A DNA stretch of 64,000 nucleotides from Bifidobacterium sp. (GTDB lineage: Bacteria; Actinomycetota; Actinomycetes; Actinomycetales; Bifidobacteriaceae). Positions 16,460 through 27,000 of this stretch are shown piece after piece. The stretch lies in NCBI GenBank assembly GCA_022640915.1, contig JALCCT010000003.1, forward strand, positions 1 through 64,000, written 5' to 3'. The notes under the pieces were generated by a model. That model did not search any database. It was not told where the DNA came from and saw only the letters and a list, made by a program, of their open reading frames with translations. The first letter of the stretch is position 1; each line of letters starts with the position of its first letter. The translations under genes and the position numbers were made by a program.

Positions 16460-17734
16460 ATGAGTGGATGGACTGTGAAAGAAACTGCACCTGCGAAGGG
16501 CGCCGCATCCGGGCGGGGCGCTTCAGCGCGTGCCGATGCAGATGCTAGAGCCGATGATGGCACGGCAAAAGACCTTGCGATCGCGCCGGTCATAGCACCT
16601 GTCGACTTAGGCCCGATCCATATACCTACGCCGGTTGTGCTCTCGCCAATGGCAGGAGTCACCAACTGGCCGTTCCGGGTGCTGTGCGAGGAGTACGGTC
16701 CCAGCGGACTGTATGTGGCGGAGATGATCACGGCGCGGGCTTTGATCGCCCGCAATCCCAAGGCTTTTCGGCTGTGCCGTTTCGCCCCCAGTGAGAAGAT
16801 CCGTTCGCTGCAGCTGTATGGCGTGAATCCTGCCATCGTTGCGCAAGCAGCGCAGATGGTAGTCGACGGCGGCATGGCCGACCATATCGATCTCAATTTC
16901 GGCTGCCCGGTACCTAAGGTGACACGGCGCGGCGGCGGGTCGGCGCTGCCTTGGAAGATGGATATTTTTCGCGAGCTGATTTCCCGTGTGGTCGCAGTGT
17001 GCGCAAAGGCGAACATTCCGGTCACGGCGAAGATCCGCGTGGGCATCGACCACGATCATGAGACCTATCTCGAGGCGGGCCATATCGCCCAAGAGGAAGG
17101 TTGCGCAGCTGTGACGTTACATGCGCGCACAACGGCGGAATATTATGGCGGCCATTCCGATTGGTATCGGATCGCCGAGCTCGCGCAGTCACTTGATGTC
17201 CCGGTATTCGGCAACGGCGACATCTGGGGTGCCGACGATGCATTGGCCATGGTGCGCCAGACCGGCTGCGCAGGCGTCGCAGTCGGCCGTGGCTGCCAAG
17301 GACGGCCGTGGCTGTTCGCTGACATCAAACACGCCTTCGAAGGCAGTACGGAGCGCACCAACCCGAATCTGGGGGAGGTTGGCAGGGTAATCATGCGTCA
17401 TGCCAGGCTGCTCGTGGATTTCTTCGACGGCGAAGAACGCATGGCCGTGCATGATCTGCGCAAGCACATCGCGTGGTATCTTAAGGGCTTCCCGGTCGGC
17501 GGTACGACGCGCAAGGCATTCATGGAATGTGAAAGCCTTGCGGATGTCGAGCGCGAGATCGGTCGGCTTAACCCCGAGCTCAGTCTTCCCGAACGGGTGA
17601 TTGATACGCCGCGCGGCCGCATTCGCTATGCGAAGAAGGTCCATTTGCCCTACGGCTGGCTCAATTCTCGCGGCACGACGCGCGCCGAGCGCGAGGCTTT
17701 ATTCGGCGATGATCCGATGGATGCGGGATACTGA
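16460..17734 (+). CDS. dus: tRNA-dihydrouridine synthase
   Basis: The 424-residue flavoprotein has the Dus core: 'L-S-P-M-A-G-V-T-N' for FMN binding, 'D-L-N-F-G-C-P' with C-P-V-P-K as the catalytic-cysteine segment, and 'G-N-G-D-I-W' and 'G-V-A-V-G-R-G' in the phosphate-binding loops. It reduces uridines in tRNA D-loops. An N-terminal extension of about 45 residues, rich in Ala, Gly and Asp, precedes the barrel; no ribosome binding site is obvious before ATG 16460, so a later start is possible. It lies upstream of ftsZ. Confidence 0.92.
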   Translation: MSGWTVKETAPAKGAASGRGASARADADARADDGTAKDLAIAPVIAPVDLGPIHIPTPVVLSPMAGVTNWPFRVLCEEYGPSGLYVAEMITARALIARNPKAFRLCRFAPSEKIRSLQLYGVNPAIVAQAAQMVVDGGMADHIDLNFGCPVPKVTRRGGGSALPWKMDIFRELISRVVAVCAKANIPVTAKIRVGIDHDHETYLEAGHIAQEEGCAAVTLHARTTAEYYGGHSDWYRIAELAQSLDVPVFGNGDIWGADDALAMVRQTGCAGVAVGRGCQGRPWLFADIKHAFEGSTERTNPNLGEVGRVIMRHARLLVDFFDGEERMAVHDLRKHIAWYLKGFPVGGTTRKAFMECESLADVEREIGRLNPELSLPERVIDTPRGRIRYAKKVHLPYGWLNSRGTTRAEREALFGDDPMDAGY

Positions 17735-17857
17735 TGGCTGGATTGCAGGTGCCGCGACGGTGCGAGAATACAATAAAGGTCGGTACACGCCGCGAAAAAG
17801 CCTGCGGTGACCTGATTCTGCGATAGAGTAAGGCATAACGGTGAATGACAGGAGACT

Positions 17858-19057
17858 ATGGTGAGTGAGACTGCCCAGACTGACAATTTCAACGACAAGA
17901 CCAATATCAAGGTGGTCGGTGTCGGTGGAGCCGGCGGCAATGCCGTCAATCGCATGATTGCCGAAGGTCTGCAGAACGTTGAATTCGTGGCGGTCAATAC
18001 TGATGCGAAAGATCTGCTGCGCTCCGACGCGGATGTGAAGATCTCGCTGAGCGATGCGTCCAGCCGTGGGCTGGGCGCCGGCGCTGATCCCGAGAAGGGC
18101 GCGAAGGCGGCGCAGGATCACCAGTCTGACATCGAGGAGTCACTTAAGGGCGCCGACATGGTCTTCGTGACCTGCGGCGAAGGCGGCGGCACTGGCACCG
18201 GGGCCAGCCCGATTGTGGCACGCGCGGCGCACCAGCAGGGCTCGCTTACGATTGCCGTGGTCACTCGGCCGTTCTCATTCGAAGGTCCACAGCGTGCAGC
18301 GTCGGCGAAAATGGGGATCGAGAATCTGCGCAACGAGGTTGATGCGCTCATTGTCATCCCCAACGACCGGCTGCTTGAGCTCTCTGACCGTTCCATCGGC
18401 ATCGTCGAGGCATTCAAAACCGCTGACACCGCGTTGCTTGCCGGAGTGCAGGGCATAACCGATTTGATCACAATGAACTCCTATATCCACGTCGATTTCC
18501 AAGACATCTCCTCGATTCTGCGCGGCTCGGGTACTGCACTCTTCGGCATCGGCTCGGCGCGCGGCGAGGATCGTGCCACTCAGGCCGCCGAGATCGCTAT
18601 CAGCTCCCCGCTGCTTGAGGAAAGCGTGGAAGGCGCCCACGGCGCGCTTATCAACATCGCGGGCCCGACCGATCTGGGGCTGCAGGAGGCTTCCGCCGCC
18701 ACCGAGCTGGTGCGCAAGGCGATCCACCCCGAGGCGCAGATCATCTGGGGCTTGGCGTTGGACGACGCCTATGGTGATGAGGTGCGTGTCACCGTCATCG
18801 CTGCAGGCTTCGATGCGAACGCCAAGAAGGCCGACGCGCTCGAGCATGCTAAGCAGCACGCGGCCCCGGTGCAGCCGGAAGGACAGAGCGAGCCGAAGAA
18901 AGCCGCGGAGGTGCCGCCTCTGGTGCAACAGCCTATGCCCGATTTCACTCCTAGTGCGGGTGACGCGGCCTCCCTGCCGTTCGACCAGCCCCAGCAGGGC
19001 GACGAGACTGCCACCAACGACCCGGGCGATCTTGATATTCCTGATTTCCTTCGCTGA
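17858..19057 (+). CDS. ftsZ: cell division protein FtsZ
   Basis: The 399-residue tubulin-like GTPase has the signature G-G-G-T-G-T-G-A-S-P (residues about 109-118), the early V-V-G-V-G-G-A-G-G-N-A loop and the T7 loop region. After a variable linker it ends with the conserved C-terminal peptide D-L-D-I-P-D-F-L-R, which binds SepF and other partners. AGGAG precedes ATG 17858. It polymerises into the Z-ring; sepF follows 41 bp downstream. Confidence 0.98.
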   Translation: MVSETAQTDNFNDKTNIKVVGVGGAGGNAVNRMIAEGLQNVEFVAVNTDAKDLLRSDADVKISLSDASSRGLGAGADPEKGAKAAQDHQSDIEESLKGADMVFVTCGEGGGTGTGASPIVARAAHQQGSLTIAVVTRPFSFEGPQRAASAKMGIENLRNEVDALIVIPNDRLLELSDRSIGIVEAFKTADTALLAGVQGITDLITMNSYIHVDFQDISSILRGSGTALFGIGSARGEDRATQAAEIAISSPLLEESVEGAHGALINIAGPTDLGLQEASAATELVRKAIHPEAQIIWGLALDDAYGDEVRVTVIAAGFDANAKKADALEHAKQHAAPVQPEGQSEPKKAAEVPPLVQQPMPDFTPSAGDAASLPFDQPQQGDETATNDPGDLDIPDFLR

Positions 19058-19098
19058 TTTACATGCGCCGATTGGTATACTGACTGAAAGGAACTTTC

Positions 19099-19569
19099 AT
19101 GGCGGGGTTTATGAAAAACGCGATGTCGTATCTCGGCATGGCCGATGTGGTCGATGAGGACGAGGACTACCAGGCGCAGGACGAAGGGGAGGAACCATCC
19201 TTCGACTCGGATCATAGCGTCGCCCCTGCAAACCAGTCATCCGGCTCATCGAATTCCTCGCCGCGTGAAAGCAGCCCCTTCCAAGGTCGTGTCAGCAGAA
19301 TCACCACGATTCACCCCAAGACTTATGAAGATGCCCAGCTCGTTGGTCGCGCTATTCGCGACGGCGTGCCCGTGGTGCTCAACTTGACCGGCGTAGCCGA
19401 GGCCGTGGCTTATCGCATCGTCGATTTCTCTGCAGGCGTGGTCTTTGGCGTGCGCGGATCGATCGAGCGGGTCACGCCGCGTGTGTTCCTGCTGAGCCCG
19501 GCTCAGGTCAATATCAAGGTCGAGGAGCCGAAGCCTGCTAACTCGGCGCGCGATCTGTTTGCTGAGTAA
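19099..19569 (+). CDS. sepF: cell division protein SepF
   Basis: The 156-residue protein has an N-terminal amphipathic helix (M-A-G-F-M-K-N-A-M-S-Y-L-G-M) that can insert in the membrane. An acidic linker follows, then the SepF core ('I-H-P-K-T-Y-E-D-A-Q-L-V-G-R-A-I-R-D-G-V-P-V-V-L-N-L'). SepF anchors FtsZ filaments to the membrane and is essential in actinobacteria that lack FtsA. AAAGGAA precedes the ATG. Confidence 0.97.
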   Translation: MAGFMKNAMSYLGMADVVDEDEDYQAQDEGEEPSFDSDHSVAPANQSSGSSNSSPRESSPFQGRVSRITTIHPKTYEDAQLVGRAIRDGVPVVLNLTGVAEAVAYRIVDFSAGVVFGVRGSIERVTPRVFLLSPAQVNIKVEEPKPANSARDLFAE

Positions 19570-19898
19570 TCAGTTGGCACAGAGTATTGGTACAGAGTAA
19601 CCGGGCGGTTGATTAGTCGATCGGCCAAAGAGGCGGCCAACTTCGCGTTGCCGTGATCCGTGCCTGTCGAGTCTTGGTCGGTTTCATCGAGCTGTATAGC
19701 TAGTGGCCTTGGCAATAGCTCCACGAATACTGCGCTGACGTGCATCTTCGACGCGCGTTGCTGGCTTGGCACCGTTGCGCTGTGCGCGCATTCAGCTGAT
19801 CGATTCGCTAGCCATTCCCCTTCGAGCTCCGCACATACTTAGTATTCGGATATCGTTTTCACGACGTTCCTTTAACCACCTCTTGATAGGCTGAAAAT
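19570..19898. other. intergenic region sepF-yggT, no gene seen
   Basis: This 329-bp stretch has only short ORFs with no ribosome binding site or protein character. The most that can be said is that GATAGG lies about 10 nt before the yggT start and could be part of its promoter. Confidence 0.6.
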
Positions 19899-20180
19899 AT
19901 GTTGCTATGGATTATCTCCCGGGTGCTCGATTGGGCAATCGGCGTGTACATCACCGTACTGTTCATCCGTATGATTCTCGATTGGGTGTCTGTGCTCGCG
20001 CCCCGCTGGTATCCCCGGGGGGTCATCGCCGCTCTGGTCGACGTGGTTTACCGTCTCACCGACCCGCCGCTGCGATGGCTGCGGCGCTACATAGGACCGG
20101 TGAGAATCGGCGCTATCGCGTTCGATATGAGTTTCATCGTGCTCTATTTTGCGCTGGTCGTGTTGCAAATCCTGATATGA
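19899..20180 (+). CDS. YggT-family membrane protein
   Basis: The 93-residue protein has two hydrophobic segments separated by the YggT-family stretch 'D-W-V-S-V-L-A-P-R-W-Y-P-R-G' and 'Y-R-L-T-D-P-P-L-R-W-L-R-R'. Its position between sepF and divIVA is conserved in actinobacteria and suggests a role at the division site or membrane; the molecular function is unknown. No ribosome binding site is visible before ATG 19899. Confidence 0.92.
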   Translation: MLLWIISRVLDWAIGVYITVLFIRMILDWVSVLAPRWYPRGVIAALVDVVYRLTDPPLRWLRRYIGPVRIGAIAFDMSFIVLYFALVVLQILI

Positions 20181-20277
20181 CAGGGCCTGAAACTACATGA
20201 AACCGCCCGATACGTGATAGCATCGGTGTGGATGAAAACACATCGAGGCATCATGCCCAAAGCGAGGTGTAGGATTT

Positions 20278-21663
20278 ATGGCTCTGTTGACGCCTAAGGA
20301 CATACGGGAACATACCTTCCAGACGGTTCGGTTCAAAGAGGGATACGACGTCGACGAGGTTGACGATTTCCTCGACCAGGTCACCGAAACTGTTGAAGCG
20401 TTAGGGAAGCAGGCTGTGCAGGGGGGTGGGCAGGCCACTCAGTCGCTGGGACCGGACGTCTCCAGCCTCAATGCTAAGATCTCTGACCTTACAGCCCAGA
20501 TCCGGTCGTTGCAGGGCGAAAACCAGAATCTGCGCGAGGCCGCGCAGGATCAGAGTTCAGCTGCGGCACAAGTTGACGCTTCGAAGCTGAGCGAGGCGGA
20601 GGAAAGCAACCGCGCGCTTTCCTCTCAGAACGAGCAGCTCAAGGGTCAGGTCGACCGGCTCACGGCGCAGATCGATCAGCTTACCGCGCAGGCTGCCGAG
20701 GCTTCTGGCAATCAGGAGCTTGGCGAGCAGCTGTCTGCGGTGCAGCATGAGCGAGATGACTTCCGCGCCAATCTCGATTCGATGGGTCGCGAGATCGCTG
20801 CATACCAGGAGCAGCTCTCCGTGTGCAAGCAGCAGCTTGTTTCCGCACAGAACAAGGTGTCGTCCTACGAGCAGGAGCTTCCGCAGCTGCGGGAGCAGTC
20901 CGCCCAGCTGCACGACGTCGCCCGCCAGCTCGAGGAATCCAAGCAGCGCGAAGAGCAGCTGCGCGCTCAAGTCGCCAAGATCGAGCCAAGCACGGAGACC
21001 GGAAGCCTGCAAAAAATCGCGGGAGCTGCGTCTGGCGCCGCGAGTGAACCTGAACGTGCCACCGCAATGCTTACGCTCGCCATGCAGCTGCATGACCAGT
21101 ATGTCGACAAGGGCAAGGCCCAGGCGAAAGAGATCACCAAGGCAAGCCAAGACAAGTATGAAGAGTTGATTTCGCAGGCCAACGACTACTCTACCCGTAC
21201 TCGTACTGAAGCTGATAATTACAGCAAGAAGACACGTAATGACGCTGACGTGTATGCCGAGAACACGCATCGTCAGGCTGACGCCTATTCGGACGAGACT
21301 CGTGCTGATGCCGATGGCTACGCGACGAAGACTCGTGCTGATGCTGATGGCTACTTGGACAAGACGAAGGCTGATGCCGATGGTTACGCCAAGGATAAAC
21401 ACGCCGAGGCAGACGGCTATGAGGCTGAAGTGCAGCGTCGTGCCGCCGACTATGACACGAAGACTCGCGCTGCGGCCGAGACGTATGCGCAGCAGGTGCG
21501 TGACAACCTTGAGGCGCAGTCCAAGGTCATTGAGGGCAACATTCAGGGGCTCAAGCAATTCGAAGCCGAATATCGCACTCGGCTCACCGACTTCCTTGGC
21601 CAGCTGGTGTCGCAGGTTTCGGACACGAACAGCTACGGCCAGGTCGAGCAGCCGAAAGACTGA
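20278..21663 (+). CDS. divIVA: DivIVA/Wag31 polar growth protein with hendecad repeats
   Basis: The 461-residue protein begins with the DivIVA membrane-binding domain (L-T-P-K-D-I-R-E-H-T-F ... F-K-E-G-Y-D-V-D-E-V-D-D-F-L-D-Q-V). A long coiled coil rich in Gln and Glu follows (about residues 60-240). Residues 297-406 are ten consecutive 11-residue units of the type T-R-A-D-A-D-G-Y-A-T-K, a hendecad pattern expected to form a straight or slightly right-handed coiled coil. DivIVA marks curved membrane at poles and septa and recruits wall-synthesis machinery. AGCGAGG lies upstream of ATG 20278. lspA follows 17 bp downstream. Confidence 0.95.
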   Translation: MALLTPKDIREHTFQTVRFKEGYDVDEVDDFLDQVTETVEALGKQAVQGGGQATQSLGPDVSSLNAKISDLTAQIRSLQGENQNLREAAQDQSSAAAQVDASKLSEAEESNRALSSQNEQLKGQVDRLTAQIDQLTAQAAEASGNQELGEQLSAVQHERDDFRANLDSMGREIAAYQEQLSVCKQQLVSAQNKVSSYEQELPQLREQSAQLHDVARQLEESKQREEQLRAQVAKIEPSTETGSLQKIAGAASGAASEPERATAMLTLAMQLHDQYVDKGKAQAKEITKASQDKYEELISQANDYSTRTRTEADNYSKKTRNDADVYAENTHRQADAYSDETRADADGYATKTRADADGYLDKTKADADGYAKDKHAEADGYEAEVQRRAADYDTKTRAAAETYAQQVRDNLEAQSKVIEGNIQGLKQFEAEYRTRLTDFLGQLVSQVSDTNSYGQVEQPKD

Positions 21664-21680
21664 TCTGGGCTTCATCGAAT

Positions 21681-22268
21681 ATGAACACTAGGCAACATGG
21701 ACGGCTGCGCATACGCGTAGCCGTCTTTGCATGCGTCGCAGGAGTTGCGCTTGCGTGCGACCAGATTAGCAAAGCCTGGGCGAGCAGCGCGCTCGTCGAT
21801 GGGCGTACTGTGCCGGTCGCGCCACCGCTGCTCTCGCTGACGCTAATCCATAATCCAGGGGCTTCACTCGGCTTGGGTTCCTCCATGACATGGCTGATCT
21901 CTATTCTTGCCGCAGTGGCATGCGTGCTCTTGACAATTTTGGCACTCACTACCGTCTCAATGCGATGGACCGTGGCTCTTGCCATAGCTTTCGCCGGAGC
22001 AGCGGGAAACCTCGTCGACCGTGTAGCTTACGCCGACGGTTTCCTCAACGGCAAGGTAGTGGATTTCCTCAACTATGGCTGGTCCATAGGCAATGTCGCC
22101 GATATCTTGCTAATACTCGCGGGTGTGGGAATCGTCGTACTGATCCTGATCGGTGAGCCGTTCAGCGAGCGTGATATGAATGATCGGCATGCAGCGAGGC
22201 TGCGCAATGCCAGAGTGGGGACCGAGTCACAATCCGAAGAGAATCCGACAGGGTCTGACTCGCGATGA
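21681..22268 (+). CDS. lspA: lipoprotein signal peptidase
   Basis: The 195-residue membrane protein has four hydrophobic segments and both catalytic-aspartate blocks: G-N-L-V-D-R and the N-V-A-D motif, plus the N-P-G-A-S-L-G motif of type II signal peptidases. It cleaves the signal peptide of prolipoproteins at the lipidated cysteine, such as the binding proteins at 11234 and 29074. It overlaps the pseudouridine synthase gene by 4 bp (ATGA). Confidence 0.96.
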   Translation: MNTRQHGRLRIRVAVFACVAGVALACDQISKAWASSALVDGRTVPVAPPLLSLTLIHNPGASLGLGSSMTWLISILAAVACVLLTILALTTVSMRWTVALAIAFAGAAGNLVDRVAYADGFLNGKVVDFLNYGWSIGNVADILLILAGVGIVVLILIGEPFSERDMNDRHAARLRNARVGTESQSEENPTGSDSR

Positions 22269-23215
22269 GTTCGGTGATTCCCGTCCCCGATGCGCTCATC
22301 AGCAGGCGGTTCGATATTGCAGTGGCGAAAATGCTCGGAGTTTCGCGTGCGAAGGCTGCCGAACTCGTCGAAAGCAAACAGGTGTGGGTGCTTGGCCGTT
22401 CGATGCACAAATCCACTCCGTTACTGGCAGGCGATCTCATCGAATTCGACATTGCGCAGGAACGCCGGAGGCGTGAGCCGATCGCTGAAGACATGTCCAT
22501 CGCCTACGAAGACGATGATGTGATTGTTGTGGACAAGCCTGTGGGCGTCGCCGCCCACGCTTCGGTCGGTTGGACAGGCCCTACCGTGCTGGGAAGCCTC
22601 ATCCATCGAGGTGTGCATATCACTTCCTATGGAGCTCCCGGAAGGCAAGGAATCGTCAGCCGGCTCGACGTAGGCACCAGCGGGCTAATGCTGGTGTGCA
22701 AGTCAGAATTGGCCTACAAAGAGATGCGTCGGCAGTTCTCGTGTCATGAGGTGGTCAAGATCTACCATGCGCTGGCGCAGGGCAATCTACGCGATGACAA
22801 GGCTACGATCGAGGCACCGATCGGCCGGGCGAAGGTCAGCGATTTCCGCTTCACGATCACGCCCGCCGGCAAGCCTGCCGTTACCCATTGGGATGTGCTT
22901 GAGCGTTTCGGCAAGGCTACGCTTGTCTCGGTGAATCTTGAGACGGGCCGAACGCATCAGATTCGCGTCCATTTCTCCTCAGTGGGTCATCCGCTGGCAG
23001 GCGATTCGATGTATGGCGCCAATCCGAGCTTTGCCGCCGAATTAGGACTCGACCGCCAATGGCTACATGCGATGCGGCTAGAATTCCGCCACCCGCGCAC
23101 CAAAATCTGGACCACAGTCGACTCTCACTACCCGGCTGACTTGCAGCATGCGCTTGATGTGCTCATTGCACAGCGCATAGGCGCTGCGCCGGAGGCACGA
23201 ACGAAAACCGCGTGA
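22265..23215 (+). CDS. rluD: RluA/RluD-family RNA pseudouridine synthase
   Basis: The 316-residue protein has an N-terminal S4 RNA-binding domain (S-R-R-F-D-I-A-V-A-K-M-L-G-V-S-R-A-K-A-A-E-L) and the RluA-family core. The catalytic Asp is in S-R-L-D-V-G-T-S-G, and 'E-T-G-R-T-H-Q-I-R-V-H' provides the substrate-binding motif. RluD isomerises uridines in 23S rRNA; the precise target here is inferred from the family. Its 4-bp overlap with lspA is common in bacteria. Confidence 0.93.
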   Translation: MSSVIPVPDALISRRFDIAVAKMLGVSRAKAAELVESKQVWVLGRSMHKSTPLLAGDLIEFDIAQERRRREPIAEDMSIAYEDDDVIVVDKPVGVAAHASVGWTGPTVLGSLIHRGVHITSYGAPGRQGIVSRLDVGTSGLMLVCKSELAYKEMRRQFSCHEVVKIYHALAQGNLRDDKATIEAPIGRAKVSDFRFTITPAGKPAVTHWDVLERFGKATLVSVNLETGRTHQIRVHFSSVGHPLAGDSMYGANPSFAAELGLDRQWLHAMRLEFRHPRTKIWTTVDSHYPADLQHALDVLIAQRIGAAPEARTKTA

Positions 23216-23245
23216 CGAGGCTGGTGAATTCGCAGCCGTCCGCGA

Positions 23246-23674
23246 CTATGGAGGACCGATGGTGAGCACAATGAAGGTGAGCGAGGGCAGCAGGCTCAGC
23301 GACATGGCAGTGCCTGTCATTGCCCGGTCACGTTTCATTGTCTCCAGCTGCTTCTGATTGGAGGGCCGTCGTAACTTGGCGATTGCGGCAAGCACCAGAG
23401 CGGCGATCGAGCACGATACGGACAGTGGGATGGATAGAAAGACTCCAAGAGTCACAATCGCATCTGCAGGATTGTAGCTTCCCCGGCGCAGATAGGTGAA
23501 TCCGCCCCAAACTATGAGTGCGAACAGCGATGAACTGGCTCCCAACGCTAGCGAGGCGACAGCAGTCGGCGCAGGTCGGGGTGGCTGCTGTTGAGGTGTT
23601 TGACGAGGCGTGTTGCGCGGGGTGTCAGACAACTGTGATGATGTGGATGTTGGTTCTTTGCTGCCGGCTCCCAT
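23246..23674 (-). CDS. hypothetical membrane protein
   Basis: The 142-residue protein has a Pro/Gln/Thr-rich N-terminal 40 residues. Three hydrophobic segments follow (A-S-L-A-L-G-A-S-S-S-L-F-A-L-I-V-W-G; I-V-T-L-G-V-F-L-S-I-P-L-S-V-S; and the C-terminal M-S-L-S-L-L-P-S-L-T-F-I-V-L). I do not recognise a characterised family; it resembles small DUF4190-like membrane proteins. The ribosome binding site AAAGGAG before ATG 23674 shows that the start is here rather than at 23836. It is divergent from dnaE. Confidence 0.7.
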   Translation of the reverse strand: MGAGSKEPTSTSSQLSDTPRNTPRQTPQQQPPRPAPTAVASLALGASSSLFALIVWGGFTYLRRGSYNPADAIVTLGVFLSIPLSVSCSIAALVLAAIAKLRRPSNQKQLETMKRDRAMTGTAMSLSLLPSLTFIVLTIGPP

Positions 23675-24049
23675 GGCTGCTCCTTTGAACGAAATCTTGC
23701 GCGGCATATGGAAGGCGTTGCGCGACCGGCATTTCACCGGCTGATACCAGTCTCCAGGTTCAGCACATGCCCTCGCAAACCGAATCAGCCAATGTGGTCG
23801 AAGGCTTCGAGTTATCCGCGTTCTGGCATGTCGCATGGAAAACAGTGTGCGGCGCTGTTCTTGCCGCGATATATCAGGCGATCCTAAGGCCGTGAAGAAC
23901 AGTGCTTGCGGGCTCTGCCAAGCCGAGGCTCGAGCGGGCGCCCAGGCAGTACGAGGCTGGTCTCAAAGGCTTAGGCATGAGGAAACCAAGCCATCCGCGC
24001 AATTACATCCAGCTGACTCGAAGTCACATTGCATCGCTATCGTGGAACC
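23675..24049. other. divergent promoter region upstream of dnaE, no gene seen
   Basis: This 375-bp stretch between the hypothetical membrane protein (minus) and dnaE (plus) has several overlapping short ORFs without ribosome binding sites. TATCGT (24038-24043) lies 6 nt before the dnaE ATG and may be its -10 box. No recognisable RNA or operator was found. Confidence 0.5.
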
Positions 24050-27000
24050 ATGGCCAAATCCGGGAACTTCGTGCAGCTGCACAATCACACGCATTATTCG
24101 CTGTTGGACGGCGCTTCGAAGATCCCTGACCTTGTGGCGCGCGCCAAGGAGTTGGACATGCCGGCGGTGGCAATCACCGACCACGGCAATATGCACGGCG
24201 CTTATGAGATGTGGAGCACCTGCATCAAAGCCGGAATCAAGCCGATTATTGGCATCGAAGCCTATGTAACCCCGCAGACCGCGCGTCAAGACAAGACGCG
24301 CGTGCATTGGGGCAACGAGTCGCAGCGTTCCGATGACGTCTCCGGCGGCGGCCTGATCACCCACATGACGATGTGGGCGCAGAATGACGAGGGACTGGTC
24401 AATCTGCTGCGCGCGTCCTCGGTGGCGAACCTCGAAGGCCGTGTCGCGCGTTATCCGCGTATGGATCACGAGGTTCTGGCGCAGTACTCCAAAGGAGTCA
24501 TCGCCTCATCAGGCTGCCCATCGGGCATTATCCAGACGAGGCTGCGATTGGGACAGTTCGACGAGGCGTTGCGTGCCGCCGAACAGCTGCAGGACATCTA
24601 CGGCCGCGAGAATTTCTATATCGAGCTCATGGACCATGGACTGGGTATCGAGAAGCGGGTGACCAAGGATCTGCTCAAGATCGCTAGTATGATCAACGCG
24701 CCGCTATTGGCCACCAATGACTCACATTACGTGCTTGAAGAGGATCGCAGCGCGCAGGATGCCATGCTGTGCATCAACTCTGGTTCGCGGCTCGATGACC
24801 CCAACCGTTTCAAATTCGACGGCTCGGGCTATTACCTCAAGTCCGCCCAAGAGATGCGCGAGTTGTTTCATGATTTTCCCGAAGCTTGCGACAACACACT
24901 AGAGATCGCTGAGCGCTGCAATGTGATGTTTGACGACGGCGAAGACGGTGCGTTCATGCCAGAATTCGACTGTCCTGAAGGCTGGGATGAGACCTCGCTG
25001 TTCCTCAAGGATGTGCAGGAGGGCTTGGAGAGACGCTACGAGGGCAAGGTGCCCGACTATGTGCTTAAACAGGCCGACTACGAATGCGGTGTCATCTGCC
25101 AGATGCAGTTCTGTGGCTACTTCCTCGTCGTCGCCGATTACATCAACTGGGCCAAGACGCACGGCGTGATGGTGGGGCCTGGCCGAGGCTCTGCAGCAGG
25201 TTCAATGGTCTCCTATGCTATGGGCATCACTGAGCTCGATCCGCTCAAGCACGGCCTGATTTTCGAACGGTTTCTCAACCCTGAGCGCGTTTCGCTGCCA
25301 GATATCGACGTGGATTTCGACCCGGACGGCCGCATGAAGGTGCTGGACTACGTAGGCGAAAAATACGGCCGCGACAAAGTCGCCCAGTGCGTGATCTACG
25401 GCACGATCAAAACCAAGCAGGCGCTCAAGGATTCCGCGCGCATTATGGGTTATGAGTTCTCCGTGGGGGAGCATATCACCAAGGCACTGCCGCCGAGCAA
25501 AAACGGTAAGGACGCGAGCCTGAAGGATATTTTCGACCCGACTTCGAAACGGTATGCTGAGGCACGCGAGTTCAGGGAGCTTTATGAATCCGATCCGGAC
25601 GCAAAGCGCATCACTGAGCAGGCCAAGGGCATCGAGGGGCTGATTCGGCAGACTGGGGTGCACGCCTGCGCCACCATCATGGGTTCGCAACCGATTACCA
25701 ACACTTCGCCATTGCTGGAACGCACCGACGGCACCGTCACCACGACGTTCGAATACCACACCTGCGAAACGCTCGGATTAGTCAAGATGGATTTCTTGGG
25801 GCTTTCCAACCTCACGGTCATCCGCGACACGCTGCTCAACATCGAGCGCAACGGAAAAGACAAAATCGATTATACGAAAATTCCCTTGGACGACACAGAG
25901 ACGTACCAATTGCTGTCGCGCGGCGATACACTAGGCGTCTTCCAGCTTGATTCCGATGGCATGCGCTCGTTGCTGCGCCAGCTCAAGCCTGATAACTTCA
26001 ACGATATTTCAGCGCTTATCGCCCTATACCGCCCGGGCCCGTTGGATATGGATTCGCATATCAACTACGCCAAGCGTAAGAACGGTTTGCAGCGCATCAT
26101 ACCGATTCACCCCGAAGTGGAGAAGCCGCTTGCGGCCGTGCTCGATGAAACATACGGCCTGATCGTCTACCAGGAGCAGGTCCAGTCAGCAGCGCGCATC
26201 CTAGCAGGCTATTCGCTAGGCCGTGCTGATGTGCTGCGCCGAGCCATGGGCAAGAAAAAGCCCGAAGTGCTGGCCAAGGAGCAGGTGCCGTTCTTCGAAG
26301 GCATGAAGGAGCATGGCTACTCGGAAGGCGCAGCGCAGGCGGTGTGGGATATCCTCGTGCCGTTCTCTGGCTATGCGTTCAACAAGGCGCATTCTGCCGC
26401 CTATGGGCTGATCTCCTATTGGACCGCCTATCTGAAAACGCATTACCCGGTCGAATTTATGGCTGCACTGTTGCAGAACGAGCGCACCAATAAGGACAAA
26501 ACGGCGTTGTACCTGGGTGAGGCGCGGCGCATGGGCATCCAGGTGCTGCCGCCGGACGTCAACGAGTCGATTCTGGAGTATTCGGCGGTCGGTGACGTCG
26601 TGCGCTTCGGCTTGGGCGCGATCCGCAACGTCGGTGACAAGGCGGTGGCCGATATCATCGAAGAGCGCGAGGGCGCGCGCGGCCGCTATGTCAACTTCAT
26701 GGACTTTATCCGGCGCGTGCCGTTGACCGCGCTGAACCGGCGCCTGGTGGAATCGCTGATCAAGGCGGGAGCTTTCGACTCCATCGATCCCAACCGCCGA
26801 GCGCTTTTCCAAATCCACGCGGCGGCGATAGACTCGGTGGTCAGTCTCAAGCGCAAACAGGCTGAGGGCCAATTCGATCTGTTCGCTGATATGGATGGCG
26901 GCGATGGCGCCGAGGCGATGGGCGATGCCTCAATCATCGTGCCGGACATCGAGGAATGGGACAAGAAGACCAAGCTGAACTTCGAGCGTGAGATGCTGGG

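Noticed and set aside
21166..21495. CRISPR-like repeats
   Set aside because: The 33-bp periodicity is a coding hendecad repeat of divIVA with sequence drift between units and no spacers.
20557..21675. 372-codon minus-strand ORF over divIVA
   Set aside because: Antisense shadow of the repetitive coiled-coil region; its Leu/Ile/Val-rich composition mirrors the DivIVA repeats.
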